DNA of 64,000 nt from Bugula neritina. Lineage: Eukaryota > Bryozoa > Gymnolaemata > Cheilostomatida > Bugulidae. Made by a program: the position numbers and the translations under genes. Location: NCBI GenBank assembly GCA_964035545.1, contig OZ037768.1:9105241-9169240 (forward strand). The letters run 5' to 3'. The notes beneath the pieces are model-generated. The model saw only the letters and a program-made list of their open reading frames with translations, was not told the DNA's origin and ran no database searches. Positions 37,633 through 52,353 of the stretch are shown in pieces. Positions within the stretch are counted from its first letter, which is position 1. Every line of letters begins with the position of its first letter.

Positions 37633-40600
37633 CTACAAAATAAACAAAATTTGTCAACTGTTACAGATCAAATGCCCAATAGCATATGAGAATAAACTAA
37701 ATATGGTTTATATACATATGTATAACCACTAGCTACAATTGATAACTCCATTTTCCTGTATTAAAATAGCAGAGATATAAAAAGAAACAAAAATAAATCA
37801 GAATTATAGGCTAATCTTCACTCCATATAGCTGTATATTAAAAATACACTTGATAGACATTTTTTAGGAGTCACTTAAAAATTGAATAAACACATGATAA
37901 TTTATTAAATTATAAGAACAATAAACAAAAATAGTTACATTAAACGACATAAATAACTAATTATTACGCAAGCAATGCTCACCCACGATTTTTCTACCTA
38001 TTATAGTTTACAACACATACATGCATGTAGCTTATTAAGCAGAGGTTGAGCTCATACTAATTAATCAGAGCAGTCACCAAGAGAGTTGAGAGAGCTGGGT
38101 AGTTGAGTACCTACTGAGTTATACAGCATGTTACACAAGGCTATGTCAATACTCAATACATTTAATATTGATTATGATTGCAGAAATGTGAGCCTACTAC
38201 TATAAATGGACAATTAATATCAACAGTTAGTTTGGAATCTTGACTTTAAAACAATGAATATAATATAGAGCAGATGATATGCAATATAATGAGCGGCTAA
38301 TCACAATATTGCTGGGAAAATCTCTTAAAATGTGGTTTTCTCATCTCAAATATATTCATTTTTTAAATTTGAGTTTCACTTTTTGTGATAACTCTGCTTT
38401 CTAACTTTGCAATGTCTACAGCCACTGAATGAATTACTAGCACGTCCATTGGTATCCAGATATGGTTTAGTATATTGCTAATTATACAGAATATTTTTTC
38501 ATATTTTCTATGCACTTTTTCTATCAAAATAAACCTAAGTCACCAGCAAACACAGCATCTCCTTTTGGCTAAAAATGATCTTTAAATTAGATAATAAATA
38601 GCTTATTTTAGCATAGATAAGCAATGATATTATTAAGGTGATGGGTTGTGTGTGGGATTTAGTTATGTACAGACTACAGTATGTATCTATTGCTTTGTAA
38701 ATACAGTGAAAGCCAACATAATTCAATTATTTAAATTATTCTAACAATTATTGCTTTGGGGATGAGCCTCTCAGTAATTACTTGGCAAAATCAAACACAA
38801 AAGTATTTTGGTATGCAATTAGTTGCATGATGTTGCTGCTATTGCTTTACTTACTGAGTTACTTACGTAATATGCTCTTATAATCCAATTCAATTGTACA
38901 AAACACGTAGCTAGCCCTTATAACCCGATGACACTTTTGTCATTAGCGAGACTTGAGCTAGATTTTATATAATGATATATCCAATAGCTGATGAGGAAGA
39001 CTTATAAGGGCTCAATAGCAAGCAGTACATACCTTTGACCAAAATGAAAGTATACTATTGGTTTTTATTGACCTAAACTAATTATACTGTCCATGACAAG
39101 TATAAAATATCATTGGACAAAACTTGTACAAACGTAGGTTAGAATTATGACTTCTCTAATGGCAACATAGTAGCAGGTGTTGGCCTATAAACTTAGTTGA
39201 AAGTAAACTCAATATAGCCGCAGGTAGTAATTTCTTTAAGTATAATGGCTTTCATTAGCTGCCATTGTGGTCATTCCCATTAGCAGCATGGTTGAATTTA
39301 TATAAGAAAGAATATTAATTGTTTGTCAAAATCAATAATAAAATCAGCTATTTCTAAAAAAAATGGTTGACAAGTTGATATTGATTTTCATTAGTCTGCA
39401 ACAAGACTTTGTATCTCAACTACCTTGCTAATTGAACTTGGTGCTTACGTTTGGAGAAAACATCAGCTTGAGTTTTCATTATCAAGGTAGTTCAAAATAG
39501 CGAACTTCTAGGAAAAATAAAGGACATGGCTAATTATAGTATGCAGTAAAGAGCAAAAATTTCTGTTGCGTCACCAACATGTGAGTTTAAGTAAGTTTTC
39601 AAGTCTAGAATGACTACTACAGATACCTATTCATTTTCACATTTTGATGACAGAATCTGAATGGCGAAATATGTATGAGACCCTAATATAAGCATACAAT
39701 GAGAGTTAAATGCAGATGTCTACCACGGTCTCTTAGCAACAGACAAATCATAACCCTCTCTGTGTCATCATGTTTTCAACTTTTACCTCTGTGTTACGTT
39801 TTTTCATCTTATTTATGACAGTCATCAATCTATTTGAAGCCAAATCAAAGCTTTAAATATAACTAATCATCCCATCTCATGCCAGTTTTGATCAAATTGT
39901 TGAAATGCTGAATCAAGATAAAAGTGTTCACAATACCTTTTGTTTCGAGATGTTACAATATTGATACTTCTACACACAAAACTTTAGCATGGAATAGGTT
40001 AGAAATGTTATTTCCTTAGTTAAACAAGCCAATGAAATGCAATTAAATTTTTTACTAAGAGGAGTTACTGTAAGCTGTCTTAGAGTTCATAATGACAATT
40101 TTACATCATAACAAATCTAGAAAAGGAAGTACCCCATTAACTATTGACATAGTAAATTCAGGGAACTAATCATCACCAAGATAATAAAATTTGGTCACAA
40201 CTGAAAGTTCACATAGAAAACTAACAGCTCATAAAGTTTTGTGTGTATGAGTAGTGCTACACTTCAGCTTACATATCTTACAACAACTGCATTTGTTTTG
40301 GAGAGCAGCTGAATGGAGGTGCCCCCAGATTATAGCTAGCTGTAACCAGATGACTAACTGTAATAGACACTCCCTAAATAGACTATTATCACGTAGTAAA
40401 ATGGTCCCGTCTGCTGTGGTCAGCTGATCTCTTCTTAATTTGTATTCCTAACACTTTAAGTTCCGCTAAATTTTCTTCATAGAATTTATTTTAATAGCTG
40501 ATTTTAAAATTTTAAGAACACAAGTTTATGTAAATAAATTTTCCATTTTCTAAAGCTTTTTATTTATCTACACTCCTTGAATGACCAACGCTGATACAGA

Positions 40601-43600
40601 AACTATATACAATTCAGCCCTCTCTAGTGCAGTACTGCTAACTTGCAAAACAGTAGCACTTTAATGCTTACTAAATCCAGCCTCTCGTGACATTTGAAAC
40701 AAACTCACAGCTTTATAGAGTAGTAGAGTCCAGCAAATTTCTCACGTACACATATGTATAAATAGACAGAGCCCTTGAAAATCCAGACTATAAATACTGC
40801 TAAGCATCATAAATTTCATTGAATGTCCATTTGTAGCATTTATTTGGCACAATCAATTGAAAGCTTACATTTTTTATTATCAAATATATAAAAGACATGT
40901 AAAATGTAGGACAACACTATTTAGTACCAGTGCAGCCCTACTTGCAATGCAGCTGCTCAATAGGCCAAGATGCTTCTACTATCATAGCCAGTCTTAGGCC
41001 CCAAGAAATTTCTCCCTGTAAATATATTTTTTGGAACTAATGGTTTGCTTAAATAAACTAAAGCTTTGCCTACTCTATTCCCAAATGAAATCATTTGTAT
41101 GATATATTAATGATGAAACCAATATAATATCTCTTAGGCATAATCAGAGTAAACATGCTCACTATCACTAGTTAATTATAATAAATACCTCCTCTGAAGT
41201 ATGGGGGGTTTTGCTGACGTATTATATTATATAATAATTAAAGATATGGAGTAACTCATTTATAGCTCAGAATTTGTTCAGTTAAAACCACATGAAACAT
41301 TCTCAGCTACGCTGTATAGCTACAAAACACTTTATATTACACAAACTATACTTGAAGAGTTTTAGATGGAGCTCTCTAAATAGAGTACTGTACTGTATCT
41401 GCGTTAGTACACATCTATAGTATAATATAATGTATATAATATAGAGAGCAAACGAGAATAAATGTTTACTGCATATTCTACTAGCAATACTAAAACCCAG
41501 AGTTCAAGGTCTAGTTGCTATATGGCAGTGAACTCAACTGCTGTATTCCATGAATTATTCACATCTAATTAGCAAAGATAAAAGCAAAGTAAAGTTGCAC
41601 TAGCAAACTCAGCTAAGCTGTACAGTACCAGCTTATTAATGAAAAATCCAACAGAATACTTCCCGAATGATTGCCCTAAAGGTGGTTTAATCCTAAATGC
41701 TAATCAACTCGTAAACTTGCAAGTATATAATATTAAGGGTTTTCAAATTTGAACAGTAGCAAAATACTCCTTTTAGTTTCCTTTTAGCTTGGTGAAAGTT
41801 GCATTGAAAATGTAAATGAAGGAGGTGACTATAATTAGTTACTGATATTTATTTCTGACTGAGACATTCACTTTTGTATTCAGTTCTGCTAATAGTTACA
41901 CGTCCAGGTCAGCAGCACATTGCTGCCTGATCTCTGTGCCTTAACTGCAGCAGTGAAAGTCAGTTATATCTTAGCTAGTATAACTATTACCATTAGTCCT
42001 GTGAATTTGCTATATGAGAAAGTTAGCCATCAATTCAAATATCCAGAATATCCAATAATGGTAGAGCCTATTACTAAATCATTGAGTGTTACAATAAGAC
42101 AGCCGAGATAATACCATTCAAAGCTGCTAATGTAATAAGCATGTAACCAGATCGAGACTGAAGCCCACCCCCTAATGGGACACCCACACCGATACAGTAC
42201 GTAGCAGTAAGCTGTCGTAGTATTACTATTATATCCTGCAGATTATATATCTCAAACATGGCAAAACATGTCTGTAAGTCAGTAACTGAGAAATCCCGAG
42301 ACGAGATTTCAAGGTTACTCACTAATAACTAACTACTGCATCCACTTTATATGCACCCTAGTTTAATTTGTTATTACTACAATGGATTAGTACATAATAA
42401 AAACAGACGTGGCTTATACTCCAGGTTAGTTGGCCAGCTCATCTATTGCTACTTAGCTTTAACCAGGAGTAGATACCAATAGGGAGTGTTATGTAACAAT
42501 AGCAATTGGCTTGAATAACAAATAGACAGTCTGCTGTAAATACTAATAGCAAATATGGTTTGAAAGAAAAATCAAAATTTACTTTTGTCTGATCAAGAAT
42601 AAACTAAAGTAACCCACGGCTACTGCTATCTACTAAATAACTATCTTTCAAACTTAGTACTTACTAAAACTCGAGCTAGAAACTACTAGTCGAACCTGGA
42701 AGATGAACCCATGAGCTGTTAATCCACCAAGCACAAAGATATTTTTCTGCAAACACTTAGACAAGAACTACTAAGAAGTGCGAATAGCGGTAGTCTACTG
42801 TTTATAATATGCATAATTCAACTCACGCGATAATTGCGAACTTATTCATGTAGCCTATATTCGTACTCTGCACTAGTAGCTCAGCAAAGGAGGCGAGCGT
42901 CACTTACAAAATATTAAGTGTAACCTGCTGTATTTGATAACTAACCTAAACAAGCTACGCGCGCTGATTGGCTAGAGCAGCACGTATAGTCTTATACGAT
43001 TACCACTTCGGATAGGGTGCATTTATCGTATTAACCCGACCTTTGTTAGTACAATAGATTGCGCCTAGGTTGTTGAATGCAAAAAGGTCGCTCCACACAT
43101 ACTGCGAATAAATTATTAAGGGTGGAATTCTAAGCTTCTATTACAAAATGTTTAGGCAGAGGTGAAATTCAATTTCACTCAAAACTAAATAGCGCATTGT
43201 AAATTACAAATGTAGATTGATAATTATTAAACTATAAATTATAAATTATATTAATAAAGTTCATTTGCTTCAGATCAATAAAATTCCCAAAGCCTAGATC
43301 TTTAATACAGTATAATAGTTACAAACATGGCAATTATGATATTTTTTCAAAGTAGCCTCTTAGCAGTAAGTTTTGACCACAATAGCTAAACCTGATTAAC
43401 AGTTCGAATAGTCATCGACTAAGTTCTCTAATGATGTGGGTTGTCATGTTTTCATAAAGGAACTATCTTTGCAATCATATTTTTAAGCTCGCAATATTTT
43501 CAAGGGCTTTTACTAGAACATTTACAGTCATTTTTATTCTTAATAGCTTTTTTTATAAATAATTTTTTATTTACAGATTCTTAAAACTTTAGTGATAAGT

Positions 43601-46600
43601 ATTTTGCTTACAAATTGATTAATACTTTCTGGTCAACTGTAAAGTAGTTCAGCTTCTCCAAAATGCTATCTAGTTTCGTGCAAATTAGGATCAAATCCTT
43701 AAAACCTCTGAAAAAGCTTTTATATAGTTTGAGCAAGCTAGAAGGCTCTAGTCATGATAAATTATTATAGGGTATCGCGGCTGTTGCTGGTTAGAAATCT
43801 TCATTTCACTTCAAGCTCTGCTGATCGCCGCTTTAAATCTCAATTCAAGAAAAATTGCAACTTTTCGCAATAAATTAAAACCCATTCCACTTTCCTTCTA
43901 ACTATATAATACCAAACTAAGAAAGCTGTATAAGCAGCTAATTAATTGAATCAAACAAATATAAAAGGTGAGAACCATATCAAAGAAAAGCAATTATAGA
44001 GGAAAAAATAACTCGTAAATTCAATTAAAAATTTATTGAACAAGTTAGTCAACACCCTTGCCAAAGAAACAAAGTAGAAAATTATTAAACAGGACAAAGC
44101 GGAGATAGGTGAGAATATAGGTGAGAATATCTGTCTACAGTGAAGCAGCAGGTAATGATATAGATTTCACTCAATTTTAGCACCGATTAGTATAGACAAG
44201 TTAGCAAATAATTTTATTTACTTTGCTAAAAGTTTCAACAACCGAATAGAAGCAGGAAGCTGTAAGATTTCAAGCCCCATGGAAATCGAAGCTTTTAATT
44301 ACAATGCAAATAGTTGCAACTTGGCAAATTACTAATCATTAAGAACATATAAAGACAGCATAAATAATCAATTTGTTGCCAGGAGTTCTTATGGATGATT
44401 ACCTAGCTTAAACTGCGTGCCTTAGAATTATCTTGCACGCATTACTTGTATTAATATCTTCGTATTATGATTGTATATACGGTTGCTAAAGAGTAGGCCT
44501 ACTTATAGATATAGCATTATGTTACGTAGTAAACAGCTATTTAACTTAAATTAAATGCATGTCGGACCAAGACCCATTAAAACTAAATATAGCAGTAACA
44601 CAATACTTTTCATAAAACAATGCTCGATATAAGCTGAGCTACAGTGATATTTAACATCCTAATGTAAATATAACAAACCGAACTGCAGCAGCATAATATT
44701 ACAATGGTAGCACGTGCAACCAGTACCAAAGATAAATATAACATTTTAATTTAATTTTAAGCTTTTTTGCTATTAAAAAGTACCCTTTATTTTCATAAAA
44801 AGTGTGTTTTCAAAGGTGCTCAGATTTTCAACCATTTTTATTGCTTAGCCACATAAAAAGTAATTATAGTACTTACAGGGAACCATTTTCATATTATTAT
44901 GTCTTCAAATATACTCTACTTTAAAGTATTTGTAGAAAAGACGTTCTACAGTTGAAGAGTTGTTATCAATTCAATGATATTAATGAGTATTAATATGAGA
45001 ATTATATTCAAATACAGTTATATTCTAGTAATTACATTATATTCTAGTAATTACATTATAATCTATTTTACATTATGTTTCACATTTTATTATATTACAG
45101 TCATATTATATTTTACATTACATAATAATATTATATAATATTTATGATTTTGGCACCATACATTCAGCTAATTTGCAGATTTTATCTAAACTAGCAGTAA
45201 AAATATGTTTAGCCTAATTATTTATTCGTAGAGAGCTGCGCATATAAAAACATTCTAAAGTAAAAACTGGATTTCACGCCCAAGTTTACCAAAAACTCAC
45301 ATGCCTCAACAAGAGCATTAGAGATAGGAACAGCATAATTACCCTATCACAACTTAGATAACTAGTAGCATACTGCTGTTACTTACCCCTTTCACTATTT
45401 CCTGTGTATACAAATGTATAATTTACTGAGCTAACAGTAAGTAGCGGGTCTCAAAAACTGCCTACAGTTGATAAACTAATAACTCTTAGCTACAGTAACT
45501 CACCAGTATAATATAACTAACTGTACTCAATACAATCTACTGCAGCCCACTAAAATAACATGATAATTAGAATACATGCACACGGCTTATTGAGCTGGTG
45601 CTTTCCTTCCACTTATTAACAACACACAAAGGCTTCTCAGTATTGAAGAATCAATATTATACAGATAAATCATACCCGATGTGCCAATAGCGAACTGTAG
45701 CTGCGTTCAGTGATTTATAGAATGAGCCAACCACCAGTACAGCGCAGCTATAAATGCAGTCTGCTGTGGACATAATATTATACGTACGTTACAATTAATT
45801 CATTTTCTACTTGACCCATTTGCCTCTCATCGAATGAAGTGGTTCAATTTTTCATCTAATGAAATGTCACTATTAGTATACATTGTAAAAACCACATTGG
45901 CAATTTAAAAGGATGCAGTCACTGGTGGAAAATTATGTAAAACATCTATACTTAGCATGGAAAGGAACCAATTTAGCATTTTCATTCGATAAGTAATATT
46001 ATTTGGTGATTAAATTACCAAACGCTCTTGAAATTATTTCCACTTTTTCAAAACTATACTATTCTGGGCTTAGTTATTCATGTTATACGCCCTTATTAGT
46101 ATAAACTTTATGCTCAACAAATATAATTATAGTCCTACGAGTGAAGCAAATCATATGCCATGTGACTTACAGGCAACTTGCTCATCAGCTAATTGTTAAG
46201 CAGCTGCTAGACGCAGATGATTATTATTTTCATATGGCTATGATAATGCTGCACACAAAAACAAACTGAAACTTGCAATAGTCATCTTCTTATACCAAAA
46301 TAAAGATAACATATGGCATGGTTCTATGTAAAGTATGCGTGTGACGACAAGCATGACAAATCAGTACTATTTTTGGCCGTAACTTGGCTTATTCATACTA
46401 AAACATCAGTGCGAATGTAAAACAATATATGTCATTCTAAAGTTCATCTAGCATTTATTTAATGAAAACATTAGTACTGAAGTTGCCTGTATATACAACT
46501 GTACACTGCTGGAGATTTGGCTTAGCTTTTTTGCTGATAATTATAGGAATATGCTCCAACTGCACGCTGCTTCTACAACATATGTGGGCAATAACAATAG

Positions 46601-47891
46601 CAACTCAGTGGAAAACTACTAAACTGATTTTGCTACGTTTGATATCACAATTAAGAAATTGTTTAGAGCAGTGATTTCCTTAGTTCAAATTCTAATTTAC
46701 ACAAAGGACATTCCAATGCCATATTAAAAAGCAAAACGCTACCCCTGACGTCACAATCTTGGCAAACTATTTTGACTGCCAAAAATGACATTGAGTTTTG
46801 TCACTGCCATCAGCTTCCCTATTAATTATAGGCAGCAATTGGCAAATGTGCCAGCAGCAAACACCAAAATAGCAATAGTACAGGACTACTATTGCCACAA
46901 TGACGTGATGCCGATGTAAACATTGTCTATAGTTAGAAGTTGAATGTTTTCTAACAAATCATAGTTCACATGTTGTAAAAACATGTAAAAGGATAAACAA
47001 ATTAAGCCTAATTTAGTTTTGGGAGTGCCAATTATTAATCTAAAGAGAAGATAACTCCATTTTAGTGCCTAAATTGTTTACTAACAGGCTTCAATTAGTA
47101 CAGAACTCTTGTTACTCTTTCTAAACTGCACTAAAATGTTATTATTGAAAGTTGAACGATAATTATGAATTATTCATTAAAGTGTCGCAATTTTATTCCT
47201 CAATCACTGGTTAATTGCAAATCAATGGTGGGGCACAGTGGCCTACATCCTTCTGCTACTAGCTGCATACAGTTTCCAGACAATAAAGAAGTCGGCATAA
47301 AATGTTGAGATATTTTAAATGTTGCTATATTTAGAATATGTGACCGTTCATTGACGTTCATCCCAGTAATTACAAAGCTTCAGTTTGAGTAGCAGTGAAA
47401 ATCAATCATTAAGTTGTAAACAATTTTAGAACGTATATGGTTATTACACTGATCAACTGTGAATGATATACTAGACCAATACAATCATTTGTAGCACAAG
47501 ATATTAAGCCAGTATGTGCTCAAGAAGCTTTTTATTTTCTTATATTATGTTTATTACATTACATAAATCATCATATTATGCTACCTATATTTGTATTATC
47601 AGGTATGAAAAAGTTAAGATACATCAGTCAATGTTGGGGTGTAGAAAAATCGAAAAAATCAAGTGTGATATAAGAGCCTAGTTACACTTCAGAAAATATG
47701 CAAAACACAACCATAAACATTTAGCAGTTAAAATAAGTTCACACATACAGGTTCAATCATTAATCAAATAATATTGTCATATAAGCTGTTAGAGCTGAAA
47801 ATAATATTAAAATTCCATTATTAAAATAATGGTGCACGATGGCTTATATTAACCCATTTGCAGTTTATTCATTCAAAAGGCTTCAGTGTTA
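37633..47891. other. Long region without a supported coding gene, upstream of NCKX
   Basis: About 10 kb lies between the first coding exon of NCKX and the 3' end of the acidic protein gene. Open frames are short, often lack ATG starts, and none shows a recognisable family or good splice context. The NCKX 5' UTR exon and promoter should lie here. Two imperfect 19-base tandem units (TATTCTAGTAATTACATTA) are at about 45019-45059, and otherwise the DNA is featureless and AT-rich. Confidence 0.5.
42905..42990 (-). promoter_or_regulatory. Candidate NCKX promoter and first non-coding exon
   Basis: On the minus strand this is the only short GC-richer stretch in the 10-kb region: GCCAATCAGCGCGCGTAG, with a CCAAT box at about 42967-42972. 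About 60 bases further along is a consensus donor, TTTT/GTAAGTG (exon end near 42908). A first exon here would splice to the acceptor at 37633-37634. This is a guess from composition and splice signals only. Confidence 0.25.
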
Positions 47892-49960
47892 TTAAAAATG
47901 AAAACAAATTTTACTAAGCACAGCAAACACACCAATCAAGACACTGAATTGAAAAGTAGCTGCTCCATTATCGTCATCACCTACACTGCTGTCATCATCA
48001 TCGTCGTCATCCTCGTCATCCAGTACCACTCCGTCCAACTCAAGGTCAATGATTGGGTCGTACAATGCCATTGAACTGAACATAGGGATTCTACATTTGA
48101 GTAAGGATTTTCCTCCGCTTTGTTCATATTCTGGATATCCTTCTGCCATATCCAGTACTTTGCCATCTATTTCAACCTGAATAAACCGCCATACAATCAC
48201 AATACGAAGGAAATTGATTTCTGTGCGACAGACATATGCTGTTTATACAGTATGTTATTACTACCATGTTACAGTCTGCTGAACTAGAGCATGCATACTT
48301 AGGTGGCAATAGCTTACATCAAATATTATCAATAATGTTTCTTACATAAAACAAAATATACAATGCAATGCTGTGTACAAAATTGATTAGAATTATGTCA
48401 GAAAGTTATATTCAGATGTGGGCACGTCATTGGATGGATAATCAATAATATATAATATAAAACACTTTTCTGTATTCCCAGTTCATATTTTTATCTATAT
48501 TAAACATATAAAGCTACATTTAATAAACAATACATTGGTTGGGGAATTTTCTTTCATTTCAAGTAGAGGGGAAGGTGTAATAATTGATACATTATCATTA
48601 TATTATGCTCAAGACATTTTAATAGAACACGCGTAAATAATATAATATTTATACAAAGATTGGGAAATAACTGTTTTAGTAGTTGCAAGTCATACAAGCC
48701 TCTATAGTGAAGTTTCACACGACATAAAGAGAAAGCAATAAAGCCTTACATCTCTCTGTATATAATATATTAAAAAACTACAGTTATAACTACCTCCTTT
48801 TATATTAACTGAACTTATAAAATTTCAGCAGAAAACTAACTTATTTCATGCACCACATGTTACTTCAAGCTAGTGGCTATGAAGCAATTTTTAATTTTAA
48901 TAAAAAGTTTTGCACTAGTTTTTATTTAGCAAATGTCTGTATTTACTTATAAGTCATTTATTTACTAGTTGTAGGTTTGAGTTCAGTGATTTTCCAAATG
49001 AGCTAAAATATATTATAGGAAATAGCATTTTTTTGACCTGCTTATAGGTCTAAGAGTGAAATCATTGAATTTTTGGCCTTTTCATCAATGCATTAGTATT
49101 TTTATTCTTATTTTATATTTGTGCATCACAAACTTTTTAACAATTATTCAATTATTTGTTGTATGTTCCTACAAACTTTACTTGTTAAGTTTATTGTATA
49201 ACAAGTTTATAGAAGTCTAGTTATAGTTCTAACATATTTTATATAAAAGATTATAGAATATATATTTCATTAAAGTGCAATCACATGAATGTACTAAGTT
49301 GTTATCAAGTTGCTATATTGTGTTATTTAGAGTTATCTTCCTATGACCGCCAATGAGGGGATAAAAATCACAAAAAAGTTTCTGTTAAATGTGCTGTACT
49401 TAAGCAATTTCTTGTTAACCATTAATCTACATGCATCATACCTATAAATTATAAAGTATTTCATAAAATATACGGTTTAATTATCTATTTAGTGCTGCAC
49501 ATAGTCATTAGTCTGGGACTTGGATTTAAAAAGAAATTTCTTTGTTTACCTTTTTCGACATGCGAAGAGCAGCCGTTCCACCCAGTCCATAAGTGTCAAG
49601 GTTTTCTTTGGGTCTTTTAGCTTTAGCAGCTTTTGCTTTTTTCTTACCATAAGCCACCAGTGTTACCTCTAAAGCTTCTCCAGTTTCCAAGTTTTTCTAA
49701 TGTTATTAAATATCAAATGCTATATTTTTCTATTGAAGGGTATTATATATAATTTATATGACACGAAACTTGTGAAATTATAAGTTAAGAATATTATGAT
49801 CCAGCAGATTTTACTAAATTTGTGACAAAACAATTGCAAGTGCTATATTACAAGTTTTTAAACCAAGGTCCTAAAACTACATCAACTTGTTTAGCAGGTG
49901 AGAAATCTTTTAAATTCAATTAGTTTTTGGTATTATAATATGTAATATAGCAAATTTTTA

Positions 49961-50014
<54 letters not shown>

Positions 50015-52353
50015 CCAATGAAGTTTCTCTAATAGCATGTGCGGCAAATCAAGAGTTATGGACACTCTCAAAAAGGTAGAGTAACTCCTTTTGCATCTAC
50101 ATTCACACAACATTTTTGCTATTTTAAAACACATTAGGTTGTATAAGTATTCATCAATATTGTCTATGAAGTAATTTTTCAAAATGATTTAATTACAAAC
50201 ACTATTATGCTATTCTCACCTTAGCACAGCCCGTTTCATTCGTCTCACTGGTACAAAACTTGAATCCTTCAAAGATATAGTTTGTTTTGACAGAACCTTC
50301 TGAGACATTGAAAGTCTCGTTGCCAATGCTCAGTTGAGCATCTTCCTCGAATGTATATACCGTGATGTTTATCCGTCCAATAAGTATGTCTGTGCCATTG
50401 AAATCTTTTTTTAGGTCGGTGTAAAAAGATACACTACAAAATACATTCATGAACTTTTCTTCCTTGTATAGGATTTATGTTATTATGAAGAAGCTTCATT
50501 GCGAATTTTTTTTCCCTTTTTTAGATAAACTACCTCGACAGTTGTGAACTTAACACAAACGCTCAAACTCGCTCACACACATGCATATACAAATATTATA
50601 TTGTATTATATGGTAAACGTGTGTAATTGTACTTTTTCATATAGTTGTTGACAAAACACAGATAAGTTTGCCACAATGTTTTATCAGGGTTAAAGTTTAA
50701 CCATTGTCCATTTCTAAGAATCTCATGCTTTTGAACACTATGTAAAAATTTACATGGTGCAAAAAAGCTTAAGTAACAAACTGCTCACAATTAGTTAAGT
50801 AACACTAACCTTGAAACATCGATCTCAGTGCCTGGATATGTGCCATTCTCAACAACTTCTGAAAATTCAAAGTTTAAGCCAGCAAATGACTTTATGAGGT
50901 TTCTTCCTCCCTTCAATTCCTTAAGGTCTGCAATTGAACAGGTTATTTGTAGTCCAAATTCCACAGTGCTAACATTATTTGTACAGATTCTAGTAGGTAC
51001 AAACCATTATCATAATTACAATAGATGTGCTGCATGAATAGGTGCACATAATAGTGTTACAATATACTTGCTCACATATGAATAACAACATGAATGGATT
51101 TGAATAATAGAACATCCTCGTCAATTATAAACTAAAATACAAATGTTTACTAGTTTTGGTTATAGCCTTACTTCCGCCGACACCAGGCCTTGCTCTACCA
51201 ACTTCAACAATGCTATCCAGCTGCAAGCTGACTGTATTGCTGACTCCAAAGCTATCACTATCGCTGACTTCTATTACTCCGCCACTGCCAGAAGCTCTGA
51301 CCCTTGCTTTACTCTTGCTATTTCTCTTAGGTTTTATCTGTGACAAAATGGTACAATGAGATGTTAAAATGCAAAAACTCACGCAAGACGTTTTAATGTA
51401 ACTAGTATCATACTTATGTAGCACCAAAGTTAAATATATAGTGAAGAGGATATTAGATATGTGACTGAGTTGAAGATAGTGGGAAAGAGAAAGAGAAGAC
51501 GGCCCAAATGAAGATGAATGGACACGATAGCAGATGACATGAAGCGTTGGGGCCTTAAATCAGAGGATGCAGAAGACCGGGAAAGATGACGGACGCTGAT
51601 AGAGATTGGAAGCCTGCAGACCGGTCACTCGTACAGGACTATGACCGTATAGGTGTGAAAGGTGTGAAAAGTTAAATATATAAGAACATTGAACTTAATA
51701 TTTACATACCACCAGCACTCAGTGCCTTATAGCTGGAGGAATACAAATAGTATATTGAAAAAATGATTGGGGGGAAAATAATTGTTAGTAGAAAATAAAT
51801 TGTTTCAAGTGTTTATAACACACTTGAAACCCAATTAAGTTTTTCCACTGTTTTCTGTATCTCTTAGTTTCATCAGATTAATGTTACCCGATAGTGTTAA
51901 TTTCAGCCTACCTGTTTGGTTTGAGTAGATGGTGAGGCGGTAATAACTTCTCCAGCATAAATGGTAGTTTCCGATGTTGGCTCTGTAGCTGTAACATCAA
52001 CAGGGTATAAAATACAAAACTTTAAAGAATAAAATCATCTACACTTTTAAATGGCTTAATGAAATGAAATGCTACTAATTAACATATAATACAAGGACAA
52101 ATGGTAACTCAGATTCATGTAACTTTTCTAACTGTAACGCACTTTTAGAATAAAAAGATAGCTCTATTATAAAAATAATACAAGCAAACAGCAGCCAAGA
52201 ATTTATTTTAACAATACATAGATATATAAATGCAAAACTAAAATAATAATCTAGCAATAAGTAGGATAAATAATAAAACTTACTAGCATCATCTGCGAAA
52301 ATACAGGCTGCCACGAGCAGCACTGCAAAAGCTACCTTTATTAGGCACATCAT
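47892..52353 (-). CDS. Secreted, probably GPI-anchored acidic protein resembling coral skeletal acidic (SAARP/CARP-like) proteins (7 exons)
   Basis: Exons on the minus strand are 52353-52284, 51988-51912, 51337-51172, 50927-50810, 50433-50220, 49696-49550 and 48176-47892, all in consistent phase, giving 358 residues. It starts with a signal peptide (MMCLIKVAFAVLLVAACIFA). A Ser/Thr-rich and then basic stretch follows (IKPKRNSKSKARVRASGSGG). The folded middle contains INITVYTFEEDAQLSIGNET, EGSVKTNYIFEGFKFC, DTYGLGGTAALRMSKKVEID, AEGYPEYEQSGGKSLL and ALYDPIIDLEL. The end is an Asp-rich run (residues about 317-333, DDEDDDDDDD and GDDD) and a 20-residue hydrophobic tail with no basic stop after it, as in GPI signals. 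From memory, the middle resembles the conserved domain of coral skeletal aspartic-acid-rich proteins. That would suggest a Ca2+-binding extracellular or biomineral-associated role, which is an inference. Several NxS/T glycosylation sites are present. A TATA-like CATATATATG lies near 52447, about 95 bases before the start. Confidence 0.75.
49962..50013. repeat. (TA)26 microsatellite
   Basis: A pure TA dinucleotide run lies in the intron between the exons at 50433-50220 and 49696-49550 of the acidic protein gene. Confidence 0.95.
51450..51665 (+). pseudogene. Small relic of a retrotransposon reverse-transcriptase C-terminus
   Basis: One plus-strand frame reads GKRKRRRPK, stop, R, stop, MDTIADDMKRWGLKSEDAED and then RER-stop-RTLIEIGSLQTG. 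This is the familiar tail of LINE-type polymerases (RPKxRWxDxIxxDMKxLGLxxEDAxDRxxWR). Several expected codons, including Trp, have become TGA. The relic is about 200 bases, with no reverse transcriptase left, and sits antisense in an intron of the acidic protein gene (51338-51911). Confidence 0.7.

Noticed and set aside
42089-42322. 77-codon hydrophobic minus-strand frame
   Set aside because: It begins with GTG instead of ATG, overlaps no transcript model, and has no recognisable family.
46462-46674. 70-residue frame starting MKTLVLKLPV
   Set aside because: It is isolated in a gene-free region with no family resemblance, and its length is expected by chance.
51143-51359. Two overlapping plus-strand frames of 66-67 residues
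   Set aside because: They are antisense shadows of exon 3 of the acidic protein gene.
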